DNA of 64,000 nt, from contig NW_025892616.1 in NCBI RefSeq assembly GCF_002878395.1, forward strand, positions 273,281 to 337,280, given 5' to 3'. The stretch comes from Capsicum annuum. Lineage: Eukaryota; Streptophyta; Magnoliopsida; Solanales; Solanaceae. Positions within the stretch are counted from its first letter, which is position 1; each line of letters begins with the position of its first letter. A model generated the notes under the pieces. The model was not told where the DNA came from. It did not search any database and saw only the letters and a list, made by a program, of their open reading frames with translations. This document shows positions 21,244 through 33,950 of the stretch, piece after piece. The position numbers and the translations under genes are program-made.

Positions 21244-24066
21244 TGTAACACCCTGATTTGCTGAACCAGAATGCTACACGGTGCTCATGACCCCAAGGGA
21301 CCACAAGCTAACCCATGACTGATATCTGTACCTGTATGCTGTAAATCGTAATATAATAATGCGGAATACATAGAATTGTAAGGCCATAAGGTTCAACTGA
21401 ATAAAATACTGTGGGTGAAAATACCCAAAACAACTCAATCTAAATGTAAATTTGAACATAAATCTGAAAGTAAATCTGAAAGCCTCTAAGCTATCTGAAT
21501 AAGGAATTCAAGGAACATGTCTCCAACTAACTCCATAAAACTGAACTGAAGAAATAAATAAATAAATCAAATCATATTGTCCTCAAATCAATAAGGACTC
21601 ATTGTGTCTCTGCAACTGGAATGCTACCGCTACTGCTGGGCTGGAGCTCGTGTCTCGAAACCTATGGTGTAACATGAAAATAAAGCACCAGAGCACAAAT
21701 GCGTTAGTACAACTGGAGTACTGAGTTTACAAGGAAGGTAGGCCGAACATAAAGGGTTTCATGCATGAACAACACTGCCTGACTAATATGAACGTAGGAG
21801 TGCAAACACACATATATAGAAACTAGGACCGTGAATACGTGATAGCATGACCTATAAGCTAATACATGGTTTACCGATAACTGTCATGACTGATACTGAA
21901 ACTGGTAACATGGACGACTGTATCTGACAGTCCTATATATACTGAAATCTGAAGAATGCCCTGAGTTTCTTTACTGAGATTGATACTGAAACTGTGGGAA
22001 GTAGTGTTTAACCGACATACCCCATGTATGCCATTATGGCTAAGCTAGGGTCTAATCTCTACCTCGACTGGAGGGGCGTCAATACTGTGCCACGAGTAAG
22101 GACAGCCTGTGAGTGACCCTTTTCTGAAGGGTACTCAATGAGAACGGTAGGAACCCTAAACTGACGAGTTAAGCCACCTCATCAACCCTAATCTGACGGG
22201 TTAAGATGTCTCAACCTACGCTGGCTATGTAGTTCTGGAACACAAGGATGACTACTAAGAATCACACCCTGAACTGGCGGGTGAGTTCCCATCCTTGGGT
22301 TTACTCGGTGCTAACCTCTACTCCCATCTGGAAGGACTGGACAAGAATAACTAACTGTGCATGACTTAATCTTACTGAATTCCGTTGACTGGTGGAATGC
22401 TACTGATATCTGACAACTATCTAAGATCATAAGGTTTTCCTGAGTCACATGACTGACTGAAGTCTATGGAATCATAGCTTGAGTTTGGATATCGTGAAAC
22501 ATGACATGGATCTAGGCACACAGCTATAGTTTTCGGGTAAAAGTACCCCCAGGACTCGATGGAAGGAAATTGATACACATGACTGACTTGATCATAAGAG
22601 TAAAGTCCATAATTTATAATATCATAAGTAGGGATCTCATACTAAGCATGGTTATCAACAATGTATTGCATGGAAAGGATTTCATATCACATGGAAGTAC
22701 TTGCACAATCTTAATATATTGTTTACTGCATAATCATATTGGCAACACATACCAATAGCATGGAAGTTCATGTGAATTGCATGGTTATCATATATCTTGT
22801 TCATAAGTAGGATTTGTAAGTAAACATAGCATAATCTCATAAGAATAGTTCATGAGTATTCCAACAACATTTACAAGGAACACTATCAACATAGAAGTCA
22901 TTGGAACGTAAGGGCATATCATGAATCCTTCACTTAGTCACAATTTAGCTATATTGCATGATTTCTAGTTCCTTAGGCATTTTATCAAGCACCTTACATG
23001 CACATCTTAAGCATAGGCGAAATCATCAAATTAAACATCATGAACAACCAAAATTACATATTTCCAACTCTTATGATATCATGAATTCATAAAAACATAT
23101 AAAGATTCCATCGTGGGAATCACCCAATCTCAACAACATGATCATCAACACCCAACAATATAGAAATCATACTTTATAATAAAAAAGAGGGTTTTTGAGC
23201 TTTATGGATAAAAGGAATCCATAAATCGACTCACGCATACAATTATATAGCAAAACAAACAAGCATCAACATGGGTATAATCATATCACCATAATCAACC
23301 AAGCTTATGTATTTTAAAGATTGATTCTTGAACTCCAAAGATGAATGGAATCCATGGATGAACACTACTCATACCATAGAAGGAAGATTCTTGATGATTG
23401 ACGGAGGGATTTCCTTGAAATCAGATCGTCAAGCTTAATTATGCAACCCTAGTTGTTTTAATCTTTTAGTGATCTTGGATGATGAGTTTTGAGATGAAAA
23501 TAGGGTTGCAATATGTTTGGAAGCTATATATTTCATAGGGTTAAGTTTAGGGACGTGTAAAGAGTATTTAAAGACTTAATTACGTTTAAAATTACTCAAA
23601 ACGGAGTGTTTTTGACACCTGGAATTGAGTTAGGTGGTGCCCAGGTGATCGCCTATGCTTGGGTTGGGCGGCGCCTAACCAATCGCCTATGTTTACTGTC
23701 TCTCACGAAAAAGGTCATAACTTTTTGCTCGGGTATTGGATTAAGGAAAAATTGGTATCGTTGGAAAGCTAATTTGGTTCTCTACTATTTGGTGGGTCTA
23801 AATCATCCAAAATTTGATATTAACATCGAGTTATACTTGTTCAAAGATGACCCTTATAAAATCAAACACTAAATTTGATGGATGCAAAAACTCTTAGCTT
23901 GTATTACCTTAAGTGACTCATATGAACATGCTTAATGCATCATAAGCTATCCTATCACTAGGAAATCATTGTAAGTCATGTACTCAAGTATGAATCATAG
24001 GATAGGAGATTTCATACGTAGGAATACTTATTCACTTCCTAGCTTAGAAACATGCGGGGTATTACA
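21244..24066 (-). repeat. 3' LTR of element D (2823 bp)
   Basis: Plus-strand edges TGTAACACC and GGTATTACA. It aligns along its full length with 29126-31969. The promoter-proximal GC-rich patch is at 23630-23695, and a minus-strand TATA-like CTTTAAATACTCT is at 23561-23573. It holds one copy of the CTTGGGTTGGGCGG block that is duplicated in the other LTR. Confidence 0.95.
23561..23573 (-). promoter_or_regulatory. Predicted TATA box in 3' LTR of D
   Basis: CTTTAAATACTCT on the minus strand, matched at 31431-31443 in the other LTR. It lies just downstream of the GC-rich patch. Confidence 0.45.
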
Positions 24067-24305
24067 ATATCTCCCCGTTGGGGACATTCATCCTCGAATG
24101 AGAATTTACTGAGAAGGGATACAAGACAATAGAACCTGAACTGAACATGAAGAACTGAAACTTAATCTCATGACTGATATGCTAAACATACTGAACTTGT
24201 GCATATCTGATGCACGGACAACTGACACATGAATGCATGACTGAGTATGAAACGGTCAATAGGCACCAAGTTTATACTGGAAACATGAACGTGAACTGAA
24301 TAAGA
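24067..24305 (-). other. 3' untranslated region and polypurine tract of element D
   Basis: On the minus strand it follows the pol stop and ends in CCCAACGGGGAGATAT beside the LTR, a normal polypurine tract. No ORF. Confidence 0.7.
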
Positions 24306-24728
24306 TTAAGGAGAACTATTACCTTGAGCTTGATTTGAATTGGCAGAGAAGAGGTGAGGATACTTGGTACGCATATCTTCTTCTGTTTCCCAAGTAGCTC
24401 CCTCATGAGACTAATTTCGCCAAAGAACCTTGACTAGAGGGACTTCTTTGTTCCTCAATCTAAGAGTCTGATAATCTAAGATTTCGACTGGAATCTCTTC
24501 ATAAGAGAGGTTGTTCTGAATGTCGATGCTCTGAATAGGGACAACAACTACTGGGTCACCTATGCACTTCTTTAGCAAAGAGACATGGAAGACTGGATGG
24601 ACTGAGGCTAGATCTGAAGGCAACTTAAGCTCATAAGCTACCTTGCTGAAGCGACAAAGAATTTTGAAGGGACCGACATACCAGGGACTGAGTTTTCTTT
24701 TCTTGCCGAACCTCTTCACTCCCTTCAC
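24306..24728 (-). pseudogene. Integrase C-terminus and chromodomain (element D)
   Basis: It begins with the conserved [20 protein letters not shown] block, then [15 protein letters not shown], then the chromodomain core ([25 protein letters not shown]). After an in-frame stop at 24411-24413, where relatives have Gln, it continues SHEGATWETEEDMR and ends at 24306. The chromodomain directs insertion toward particular chromatin in this class (family knowledge). Same frame as the upstream domains. Confidence 0.88.
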
Positions 24729-25694
24729 GGTAGAGATCTTAAGATAGACATAGTCATTGACCTCGAACTAGAGATCCTTTCTATGAACATCTGGATAGGA
24801 CTTCTATCAGCTCTGAGCAGCCCGGAGTCTCTCTCTGATCAACTGAACTTTCTCCAAGGTGTTGAATATTAAGTCAGGACCTATGATTGAGGCCTTACTA
24901 ACTTCGAACCAACCAATTGGAGATCTATATCTCCTACCATAAAGAGCTTCGAATGGAGCCATCTGAATACTAGAATGATAGCTATTTTTGTATGCAAACT
25001 CAATCAAAGGCAAGTGGTCATCCCAACTTCCCTTGAAGTCAATTGCACACGCCCTTAGCATATCTTTAAGAGTATGAATGGTCTTCTCTGCTTGACCATC
25101 TATCTGAGGATGAAATGCTGTGCTGAGATGGACTTGGGTACCGAGACCCTTTTAGAATGCTTTCCAAAAGTAAAAAGTGAACTGGGTACCTCTGTCTGAG
25201 ATGATGGATAGTGGAACACCGTGTAATTTGACTAACTCCCTGATATAGAGTTTGGCATAATCCTCGGTGGAATAAGAAGTACGAATAGGAAGGAAATGAG
25301 ATAACTTGGTCATTATATCTATAATGACCCAGACTAAATCATGCTGATGATGAGTTCTAGGCAAACCCATCACGAAGTCCATGTTAACTTCTTCCCACTT
25401 CCAAGTAAGAATGGTGAACTCTTGCATGGAACCACTAGGTTTTTGATGCTCTATCTTAACCTGCTGACATGTAGAGCACTTAGCCGTAAACTCTGTAATA
25501 TCTCTCTTCATCCCACTCCACCAATAGATCTCCCATATATCACGGTACATCTTAGTGGCCCCCAAATGAATAGAGTATTGTGCACCATGCACTTCTGCAA
25601 GAATTCGCTGCCTTAATTCATCTACACCTGGAACACATAGACGACCCTGACAACAAAAAACACCATCTCCCCCTTGGGAGAAAACCTCAACTTT
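24729..25694 (-). pseudogene. Integrase (element D)
   Basis: The zinc-binding HHCC domain is at about 25592-25460 (HGAQYSIHLGATK, CSTCQQVK). The catalytic triad is visible: Asp in VNMDFVMGLP at about 25385, Asp in IISDRGTQF at about 25200, and Glu in IDGQAEKTI at about 25095. FEALYGRRYRSP follows. In-frame stops: 25152-25154 (TAA where relatives have Gln), two together just before 24806, and one near 24768. No net frameshift. Confidence 0.9.
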
Positions 25695-26498
25695 CTAATT
25701 CTGAACTGACTCTTTGAGCTTTACAAGGCTAGGATCCCTATCTTGTTTCTCTTTCACCTTAGAAACTAGTGATAACTCTGAACTACTATGAACACATACA
25801 CCACCCTCTGAAGAATCGACTAAGAGAACGCCTAGTCTGGCAAGCTGATGGATCTCTTGAGCCATCTTTTTCTTACTATCCTCAACGTGAGAAATACTAC
25901 CCATGGAGAGTCGACTGAGAGCGTCGGCCACAACATTGGTCTTGCTCGGATGATAAAGAACACACATGTAGTAATCCTTCAAGGGCTCTAACCAGCTTCT
26001 TTGGAGAAGATTGAGATCTTTCTGGGAAAAGACATACTGGAGCCTTTTATGGTTTGTGAAGACATCTATATGAACTCCATAGAGATAATGACTCCAAATA
26101 TTGAAGGCAAAAACTACCGCTGCTAACTCAAGATCATGAGTAGGATAATTCTTCTCATGTGGCTTTAACTATCTGGAGGTGTAGGATATGACCTTACCAT
26201 GCTGCATGAGGACACAACCTAAACCCACTATGGATGCATCACAATAGACTACAAAACTGTCTAAACCATCTGGAATAGCTAGAACTGAAGCGGAGGTGAG
26301 TTGAGTCTTCAACTCTTGAAAGCTCTTCTTGCATGAATCTGACCACTGAAACTTAATCTTATTCTGAGTCAATATGGACATGGGAGATCCAATAGAAGAA
26401 AATCCCTCAATAAACCATTTGTAATAGCCAGCCAAACCTAAGAAACTCCTAATATCTGATGGAGATATGGGTCTGGACCAATTTCTTACTGCTTTAAT
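25695..26498 (-). pseudogene. RNase H and connection region (element D)
   Basis: It starts with LAGYYKWFIEGFSS and KFQWSDSCKKSFQELK, then the RNase H core VVYCDASIVGLGCVLMQHGK. After an in-frame TAG at 26169-26171 (RQLK in relatives) it continues [16 protein letters not shown]. The third catalytic Asp of the family reads Asn (VFTNHK). HPSKTNVVADALSR at about 25950 closes the domain. A further stop lies at 25695-25697. Confidence 0.88.
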
Positions 26499-26501
26499 TT
26501 T

Positions 26502-27323
26502 CTAAGGATTTACTCTAATGCCATCACCGAAAACAATATGGCCAAGGAATGCTACTGATCTTAGCCAAAATTCGCACTTGCTAAACTTAGTGAATAATTG
26601 GTGATCCTTGAGAGTTTGAAGACCAATCCTGAGATGGTCTGCATGATCACGCTCTATGCAAGAATAGACCAAAATATCATCTATAAAGACTATGACAAAC
26701 ATGTTCAAGTACTGCTTGAACACACGATTCATCAAATCCATAAAAGATGCAGGGGCATCGGTAAGGCCAAATGACATGACTAAAATTTTGAAGTGACCAT
26801 ACCGAGTATGGAAAACTATCTTCAGAATGTCACATTCTCTAACTCTGAGCTGATGATAGCCTGATCTGAGGTCTATCTTGGAGAAGTAAATGGCACCCTG
26901 AATTTGGTCAAATAGATCATTAATCCTGGGAAGAGGATATTTGTTCTTGACTGTGACCTTGTTGAGTTGACGGTAATCAATACACATCCTGAGAGAACCA
27001 TCTTTCTTGTGCACGAATAATACTGGCGCACCCCATAGGGAAACACTGGGTCTGATGAATCCCTTATCTAAGAGATCCTTTAACTGATCTTTCAGTTCCT
27101 TGAGTTCTACTGGTGTCATTCTGTATGGCGGAATAGAAATAGGTTGATTATCCAAAAGAAGGTCTATGTCGAAGTCTATTTCCCTTTCGGTAGGAATTCC
27201 TGGAAGATCTTCGAGAAAGACATTTGAGTATTCATTAACAACAGGAACTATTTTAAGGCTGGGATATTCAGAACTGGAATCTTTAACATGCACGAGATGA
27301 TACACACACCCCTTATAAATCAT
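26502..27323 (-). pseudogene. Reverse transcriptase (element D)
   Basis: An open 273-codon stretch covering the whole RT palm and fingers. It includes [70 protein letters not shown] and the catalytic FIDDILVYS, with both Asp kept. An in-frame TAG at 26502-26504 ends the open stretch where relatives have Gln. The open length suggests recent activity, but the copy cannot make a full polyprotein. Confidence 0.93.
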
Positions 27324-27413
27324 TTTCCTTGCCCGAAGGTAGGAAATAAGTTGACCCCTGAACGCTGAAATGCTACCCTTCCACTCTAGGAAGGGCTCAT
27401 TCGGGAACTGAAA

Positions 27414-27770
27414 CTAAACTATCCTGTTTTTGCAGTCGACTATGGCATAGTAGGAATGAAGCCAATCCATACCGAGAATGACATCAAAATCAGTTATCTC
27501 TAACTGTAGTAAATCTGCTGACGTGGATTTCTGAGATATCATAACCGGGCAGTTCTTGTATACCCATCGGGCTATGATGGTTTTACCTACTGAGCTAGAG
27601 ACTGAGAAGGGATCTGCTAGGACTTTGGGACTGATTTCGAAATCGCCTACTATGTATGGAGTAACAAAAGACAAGGATGGACTTGGGTATAGTAAAGCAT
27701 AAACATGAACATGGAAAATCTGTAACTTACCAGTAACGACATCAGAAGAATTTTCCTGATCCTGCCGAGA
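27414..27770 (-). pseudogene. Aspartic protease (element D)
   Basis: FVTPYIVGDFEISPKVLADP, then CPVMISQKSTSADLLQLEI, and the C-terminal FDVILGMDWLHSYYAIVDC, all characteristic of gypsy retropepsin-like proteases. The usual D-S/T-G active site should lie just before 27674. The sequence there is FHVHVYALLYPSPSLSFVTP, so the canonical active-site triad is not recognisable. In frame with RT. Confidence 0.8.
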
Positions 27771-28909
27771 CTGAAGAGCATAAAGTCTGTTTGGGCGTTG
27801 CCCACTGGTAGCACTGGAATTGGCACCCTGCTGGTTTGGGTGACTGGACTGAGCTGTAGAATGATTTTGCTGACCCTGAAGACTTGACTGGAGACACTCC
27901 CTAATCCTGTGGCCTGGCTTGCCATAACCAAAACAGACATCACTATCAGCTCTGCAAATGCCCTTATGGTTCTTACCACAAGTCTGACAAAGAGGATTCG
28001 CTTGGGCACTGTAACACTGCCCTGAGATTTAGAGCCTGGTGTTTTATTTCTATTTCAATCTTTGAACTTCGGCACTGGAGCGCTGGCAGAGGAAGGAGCT
28101 GGAACGGCTGACTTGGAGCAAAACTGTGAACGGTTTGCTCCATCTGACTTGGGGTGAGCAAAGTTGAAATTATCTGACCTTGCTCTCTTGTTATGCCTCT
28201 CTCTAGTCTTAAACTTCTGCTCTTCTACCTACTGGGCATGGGTCATGAGTCTGGATAAGGTTATATAACCGATCAGCATCGCATACCTACACTCATTTAC
28301 CATGCTATCATTGACCCCTGACACAAACTTGCTCATCTTAGCTCTATTGTCTGTAACCACATGAGGAGCATACCTGGATAGCTGAGTAAATCTGAGAGAA
28401 TACTCCCTAACCATTATATTCTCCTGCCTGAGGTTGATGAACTTAAGAACTTTGGCTTCCCTCAGCTCTTGGTGAAAAAATCTATCTAAGAAGGCCGTGA
28501 TAAATTCCACCTACTCGATAAAGCCTGTATCATCTAACCTCTCAGACTTCCACTATTTGTACCAATCATGAGCAATATCCTCTACCTGGTAGGTGGCTAA
28601 CTCATCACTCTCAATAAAAGTAACACCCATGATGTCGATGACCTTCTGGACTTGTTCAACAAACTCCTGAGGGTCTTCATCAGACTTAGACCCATGGAGA
28701 GATAGAGGGTTCATTCGAGTGAAGTCCCGAACCCTAGCTATTTTGGGAGTGGCCACTGGATTGGCCAAAATGACTGGTGGCTGTTCATTCTGTGCAGCCA
28801 TGGACTAAGCAAGTATGGTAAATGTGGCTCAAAACTCCGCATGGGAAATATGTTCGCCCAAAGGATCTTCGGACTGAGGAGCTGGCTGGTTTCTTCTCTT
28901 TGGGGCCAT
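27771..28909 (-). pseudogene. Gag (element D)
   Basis: The start ATG is at 28909-28907 (MAPKRRNQPAPQSEDPLGE). Core: FTRMNPLSLHGSKSDEDPQE, then ITAFLDRFFHQELREAK, REYSLRFTQLSRYAPHVV. The basic region is followed by a zinc knuckle CFGYGKPGHRIREC at about 27950-27900, with the second Cys replaced by Tyr. In-frame stops replace residues near 28830, 28802, 28550 and 28228. One frameshift near 28010 puts the knuckle and protease in a different frame from the gag core. Confidence 0.87.
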
Positions 28910-29110
28910 CTGGAATTAGAGAAGAATGGATTAGACTGAGAGTTTAACTTGTGATTATGCTCACTAGCATGACATGAATAATGAAGAAAGGGGACTGTTC
29001 CTAAAACATCTTATAGCGTCCCGCATATAAATATGGCGCGCAACACACCCATGTACAAGACTCTACTAGATGCGGCTTTCAGACTTCATAGGACTTTATT
29101 AAACTTTAGG

Positions 29111-29122
29111 CTCTGATACCAA
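29111..29122 (-). other. Primer binding site of element D (tRNA-iMet)
   Basis: CTCTGATACCAA on the plus strand is the exact reverse complement of TTGGTATCAGAG, three bases from the LTR start at 29126. Confidence 0.9.
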
Positions 29123-29125
29123 GTT

Positions 29126-31969
29126 TGTAACATCTCGATTCACTGAACCAAAATGCTACACGGTGCTCATGACCTCGAGGGACCACAAGCTAACCCATAA
29201 CTGATATCTGTACCTGTATGCTGCAAATCGTAATATAATAATGCAAAATACATAGAACTGTAAGGCCATAAAGTTCAACTAAATAAAACCCTGTGGATAA
29301 AAATACCTAAAATAACTCAATCAAAACGTAAATCTGAACATAAATCTGAAAGCCTCTAAGCTGTCTGAATAAGGAGTTGAAGAAACATGTCTCCAACTAA
29401 CTCCATAAAACTGAAATAAAGAAATAAATAAATAAATCAAATCATATTGTCCTCAAATCAATGAGGACTCATTGTGTCTCTGCAACTGGAATGCTACCGC
29501 TACTGCTGGGCTGGAGCTCGTGTCTCGGAACCTATGGTGTAACATGAAAAGAAAGCACCATAGCACAAATGCATCAGTATAACTGGAGTACTGAGTATAC
29601 GAGGAAGGTAGGATGAACATAAAGGGTTTCATGCATGAACAACAAAGACTGACTAATATGAACCTAGGAGTGCAAACACACATATATAGAAACTAGGACT
29701 GTGAATACGTGATAGCATAACCTATAAGCTAATACATGGTTTACTGATAACAGTCATGACTGATACTGAAACTGATAACATGGACAACTGTATCTGACAG
29801 TCTTGTGTATACTAAAATCTGAAGAACGCCCTGAGTTCTTTTACTAAGACTGATACTGAAACTGTGGGAAGTAGTGTTTAACCGACATGCCCCATGTATG
29901 CCGTTATGGCTAAGCTGGAGTCCAATCTCTGCCCTGACTGGAGGGGTGTCAATACCGTACCACGGGTAAGGACAACTTGTGAGTGACCCTTATCTGGCAG
30001 GTACTCAATGAGAATAGTGGGAACCCTAAACTAAAGGGTTAAGCCACCTCATCAACCCTAATCTGATGAGTTAAGATATCTCAACCTACGCTGGCTACAT
30101 AGTTCTGAAATACAAGGATGACTACTAAGAATCGCACCCTGAACTGGAGGGTGAGTTCCCATCCTTGGGTTTTCTCGGTGCTAACCTCTACTCCCATCTG
30201 GAGGGACTAGACATGAATAACTGATTGTGCAAGACTTAATCTCACTGAATTTCATTGACTGGCAGAATTTTACTGATATCTGACAACTGACTAATATCAT
30301 GAGGTTTTCCTAAGTCACATGAGTGACTAAAGTCTATGTAATCATAGTTTGAGTTCGGATATCATGAAACATGACATGGATCTAGGCACACAGCTATAGT
30401 TTTTGGGTACAAGTAGCCCCAGGACTCTATGGAAGGAAACTGACACACATGACTGACTTGATCATAAAAGTAGAGTCCATAATTTATAATATCATAAGTA
30501 GGGATCTCATACTAAGCATGGTTATCAACAATGTTTTGCATGGAAAGGATTTCATATCACATGGAAGTACTTGCACAATCTTAATATCATGTTCATTGCA
30601 TAATTATATTGGCAACACATACCAATAGCATGAAAGTTCATGTGGATTGCATGGTTATCATACATCTTGTTCATAAGTAGGATTTGCAAGTAAACATAGC
30701 ATAATCTCATAAGAATAGTTCATGAGTATTCCAACAACATTTACAAGGCACATTATCAACATAGAAGTCATTGGAACGTAAGGGCATATCATGAATCTTT
30801 CACTTAGTCACAATTTAGCTATATTGCGTGATTTCTAGTTCCTTAGGCATTTTATCAAACACCTTACATGCACATCTTAAGCATAGGTGAAATCATCAAA
30901 TTATACATCATGAACAACCAAACTTACATGTTTCCAACTCATATGATATCATGAATTCATAAAAACATATAAAGATTCTATCTTAGGAATCACCCTATCT
31001 CAACAACATGATCATCAACACCCAACAATATAGAAATCATAATTTATAATGAAAAGGAGGTTTTTTGAGCTTTATGGATGAAAGGGATCCATAAATCGAC
31101 TCACGCATACAATTATATAGCAAAACAAACAAGCATCAACATGGGTATGATAATATCACCATAATCAACCAAGATTTTGTATTTTAAAGATTGATTCTTA
31201 AACTCCACGGATGAAAGAAATCCGTGGATGAACACTACGCATAACTTAGAAGGAAGATTCTTGATGATTGATGGAGGAATTTCCTTGAAATCGAATCGTC
31301 AAAATTAATTATGCAACCCTAGTTGTTTTTCTCTTTTAGTGCTCTTGGATGATGAGATTTGAGATGAAAATAGGGTTGCAATATGTTTAGAAGCTATATA
31401 TTTCGTAGGGTTAGTTTAGGGACGTGTAAGGAGTATTTAAAGACTTAATTACCTTTAAAATAACTCAAAACGGAGTATTTTTGACACTTGGAATTGACTT
31501 AGGCAGCGGCCAAGTGATCGCCTATGCTTGGGTTGGGCGGCTCCTAACCAATTTCCTATGCTTGGGTTGGGCGGCGCCTAACTAATCACCTATGCTTACT
31601 GTCTCTCGCGAAAAAGGGCATAACTTTTCGCTCGGGTATTGGATTAAGGAAAAATTGATATTGTTGGAAAGCTAATTTGATTATCTACAATTAGGTGGTT
31701 CTAAATCATCCAAAATTTGATATTAACATTGAGTTATACTCATTCAAAGATGACCCTTGCAAAATCAAATGCTAAAACTTGATGGATTCAAAAACTCTTA
31801 GCTTGTATTACCTTAAGTGACTCATATGAACATACTTAATGCATCATAATCTATCCTATTACTAGAATATTTATTGTAAGTCATGCACTCATACGAATCA
31901 TAGGATAGGAGATTTCAGACGTAGGAATACTTATTCACTTCCTAGCTTAGAAACATGCGGGGTATTACA
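29126..31969 (-). repeat. 5' LTR of element D (2844 bp)
   Basis: It matches 21244-24066. It is longer mainly because of a tandem duplication of about 34 bases in the GC-rich patch at about 31525-31594. It has a TATA-like box at 31431-31443 (minus strand). Short ORFs inside are LTR sequence and not genes. Confidence 0.95.
31525..31594 (-). repeat. Tandem duplication in the GC-rich patch of the D 5' LTR
   Basis: The block CCTATGCTTGGGTTGGGCGG occurs twice in a row here (from about 31521 and 31555), but once in the 3' LTR at about 23652. The two units differ at a few bases. Confidence 0.85.
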
Positions 31970-31974
31970 AAGGG
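31970..31974 (+). repeat. Target-site duplication of element D (right copy, AAGGG)
   Basis: Identical to 21239-21243. Confidence 0.95.
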
Positions 31975-32639
31975 TGTGGTGACTTTAAATTGAATTTTTG
32001 GGGTGAGTTGAGAGATTTATTATTATCTTTTATCCTGAATATATCTGTATTTAAGGTAATATTTCATCACTTCCTTGATGATTTTCTTGGTTCTTGAACC
32101 AAACCCCCAAATAGCTTGAAGGCTTTATTTTAGTCCCAAATTAACTTGGTTTTCACCTATTTCTTGAGGTTTATGATTCCTTGTTAATGTATGAACATTG
32201 TTTTGACCTATAAAATATGATTTCCATAAGTGGGACTTACTTGAGGTTTTGGTGTCATTTTGGGACCCAAAGCACAATAGTGCAATAAGTAGATTATGAT
32301 TTTTATAGTATGATGGCATTTTGGAATTGTGAAGTAACGATGGATGTTTCATTAATAATTTAAGGATTTGTTTATGGCTTACTTTATATCTAGATATTGA
32401 ACTAGATAGCTTAGCCTAGTTTAGGGTATAGAAAGGTCAAATATGAAAAGTGAGGATTAGAAGTGGGTTCTTCTAGCCTACCTTAAGCTAAGAATTGTGT
32501 TAGACCTTGTGGACTTAGTTGTGGATATTAGGCCTAGTTGATACTATTGAGCCTTTAGAATAAGTTTACTTCATGTCTTGGTAAATTGTGATGACTTTCT
32601 CCAAATTTTAATTAATGGCCTGTAGAGATTATATTCCTC

Positions 32640-32980
32640 TAAGATATGATGTTGGGCCTATAAAGATATATTTCCTCTTAGAAGTGATGTTGGGCCTTTA
32701 AAGATGTTATTTCCTCTTAGATATGATGATTTTCATATAGAGATGATATTCCTCATACACATTATATATGACCTATAGCTATGAGACTTCTTATAGATTT
32801 GATGTGCCTCATAGTTATGATTTATGCTTCATTGATGCATTATGCCTCCTAGATATGAGATGCCTCCTATATGAGAGATGATTATTGATATGTTTTATGG
32901 CTTATGGAGATGTTATACCTCATGAATATGCTATGTCTTATAGATATGAAATGATTTATATAGATGATCATTGATATGGG
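32640..32980. repeat. Degenerate ~39-bp and shorter tandem repeats in LTR C
   Basis: GATGTTGGGCCTATAAAGAT recurs after about 38-39 bases as GATGTTGGGCCTTTAAAGAT. It is followed by looser repeats of CCTCATAGATATGA-like words as far as about 32980. Confidence 0.6.
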
Positions 32981-33794
32981 TTCTGGATATATATGTGGGC
33001 TAAAGACCGTGATTATGATGTTATAATTGTTCCGAACATATTATTAGACCCAAGGCCATATTATCATATGATTTGACCATTCGAGAAGTGTTTATCCTTG
33101 TAAAGGATGTGATTGTAGCATATTGAAGTATTAATGATTATGGTTCCATTATATGAATACTGGTGATGGCATACGTAGATTTGGTACATTCATGATCATT
33201 GCATCGATGATTGACACAATTCTAATTAGATTATAATCTTATTATTATTGTAACTAACTAAGGGTTAAAGCCTACTTTCTACCTTAAAATGGATTTCTTC
33301 ATAATAATAAATTCCTTTTTAATGAATAAATTATATTATAAAAAAGGTTAATAATGATGTTTAAAAAGATGTGACTGAAACAACTTTTGTTCTATGATTT
33401 GAAACTACTAATTATTCTGGTCATAAGAGATTGTGATCCTTTCTACACTTTTATAATAATTTAGTCTCGAAGCTTACTTCACACAACAAACTTATGGATT
33501 TACACTCTTTTAGACATAATTTGAGTTCGTACACCTATCATATCCAAATGCATATTTCTCCAACATAGGATGGAGAAAGATATTGGATTGATAATAGAAT
33601 TTTGGGTAAAACTCAATGAAAGTTATAATATTCATGCTATGTATATAGGCTTATTAATAATGTGATATTGATGATGAGTGATGAATTATGGAAATATAAT
33701 CTCTCTTCCTTCTCCTTTTATGTTTACTTACTTTAAACCTCATGGGGCTTGCTTAATATTATTCACATTGATCTGGATATTATTGTGATGTAAT

Positions 33795-33950
33795 GATACC
33801 CAACAAGGCCAAAAGATATTATGATAATATGATGATACCCAACAAGGATGAAGAATATTATGATGATTCATTGATACCATATAAGGATAGAGGATATTAT
33901 TATGATGAATGGATACTCGAAAAGGTCAGAGAATGATTATATTAGTGTGA
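33795..33950. repeat. 39-bp tandem repeat, four units, in LTR C
   Basis: GATACC begins units at 33795, 33834, 33873 and (as GATACT) 33912, each 39 bases apart and followed by an AAGG-TATTAT pattern. A weaker relic is near 34009. There is no spacer diversity of the CRISPR kind. Confidence 0.8.

Larger units (their letters stand above)
21244..31969 (-). mobile_element. Ty3/gypsy chromovirus (element D), full length with both LTRs
   Basis: 10,726 bases between matching AAGGG duplications. On the minus strand: 5' LTR (31969-29126), tRNA-iMet primer site, gag, protease, RT, RNase H, integrase, C-terminal chromodomain, purine tract, 3' LTR (24066-21244). Integrase after RT together with a chromodomain marks a chromovirus, Tekay/Del-like by style. 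It is the best preserved element here. Protease through chromodomain stays in a single frame, interrupted only by stop codons. By-eye LTR differences are about 4-9 per 100 bases in two 120-base samples, mostly transitions. Confidence 0.95.

Noticed and set aside
33795..33950. CRISPR-like array of short repeats
   Set aside because: Units are contiguous 39-base tandem repeats with no unique spacers, inside an LTR in a plant sequence.
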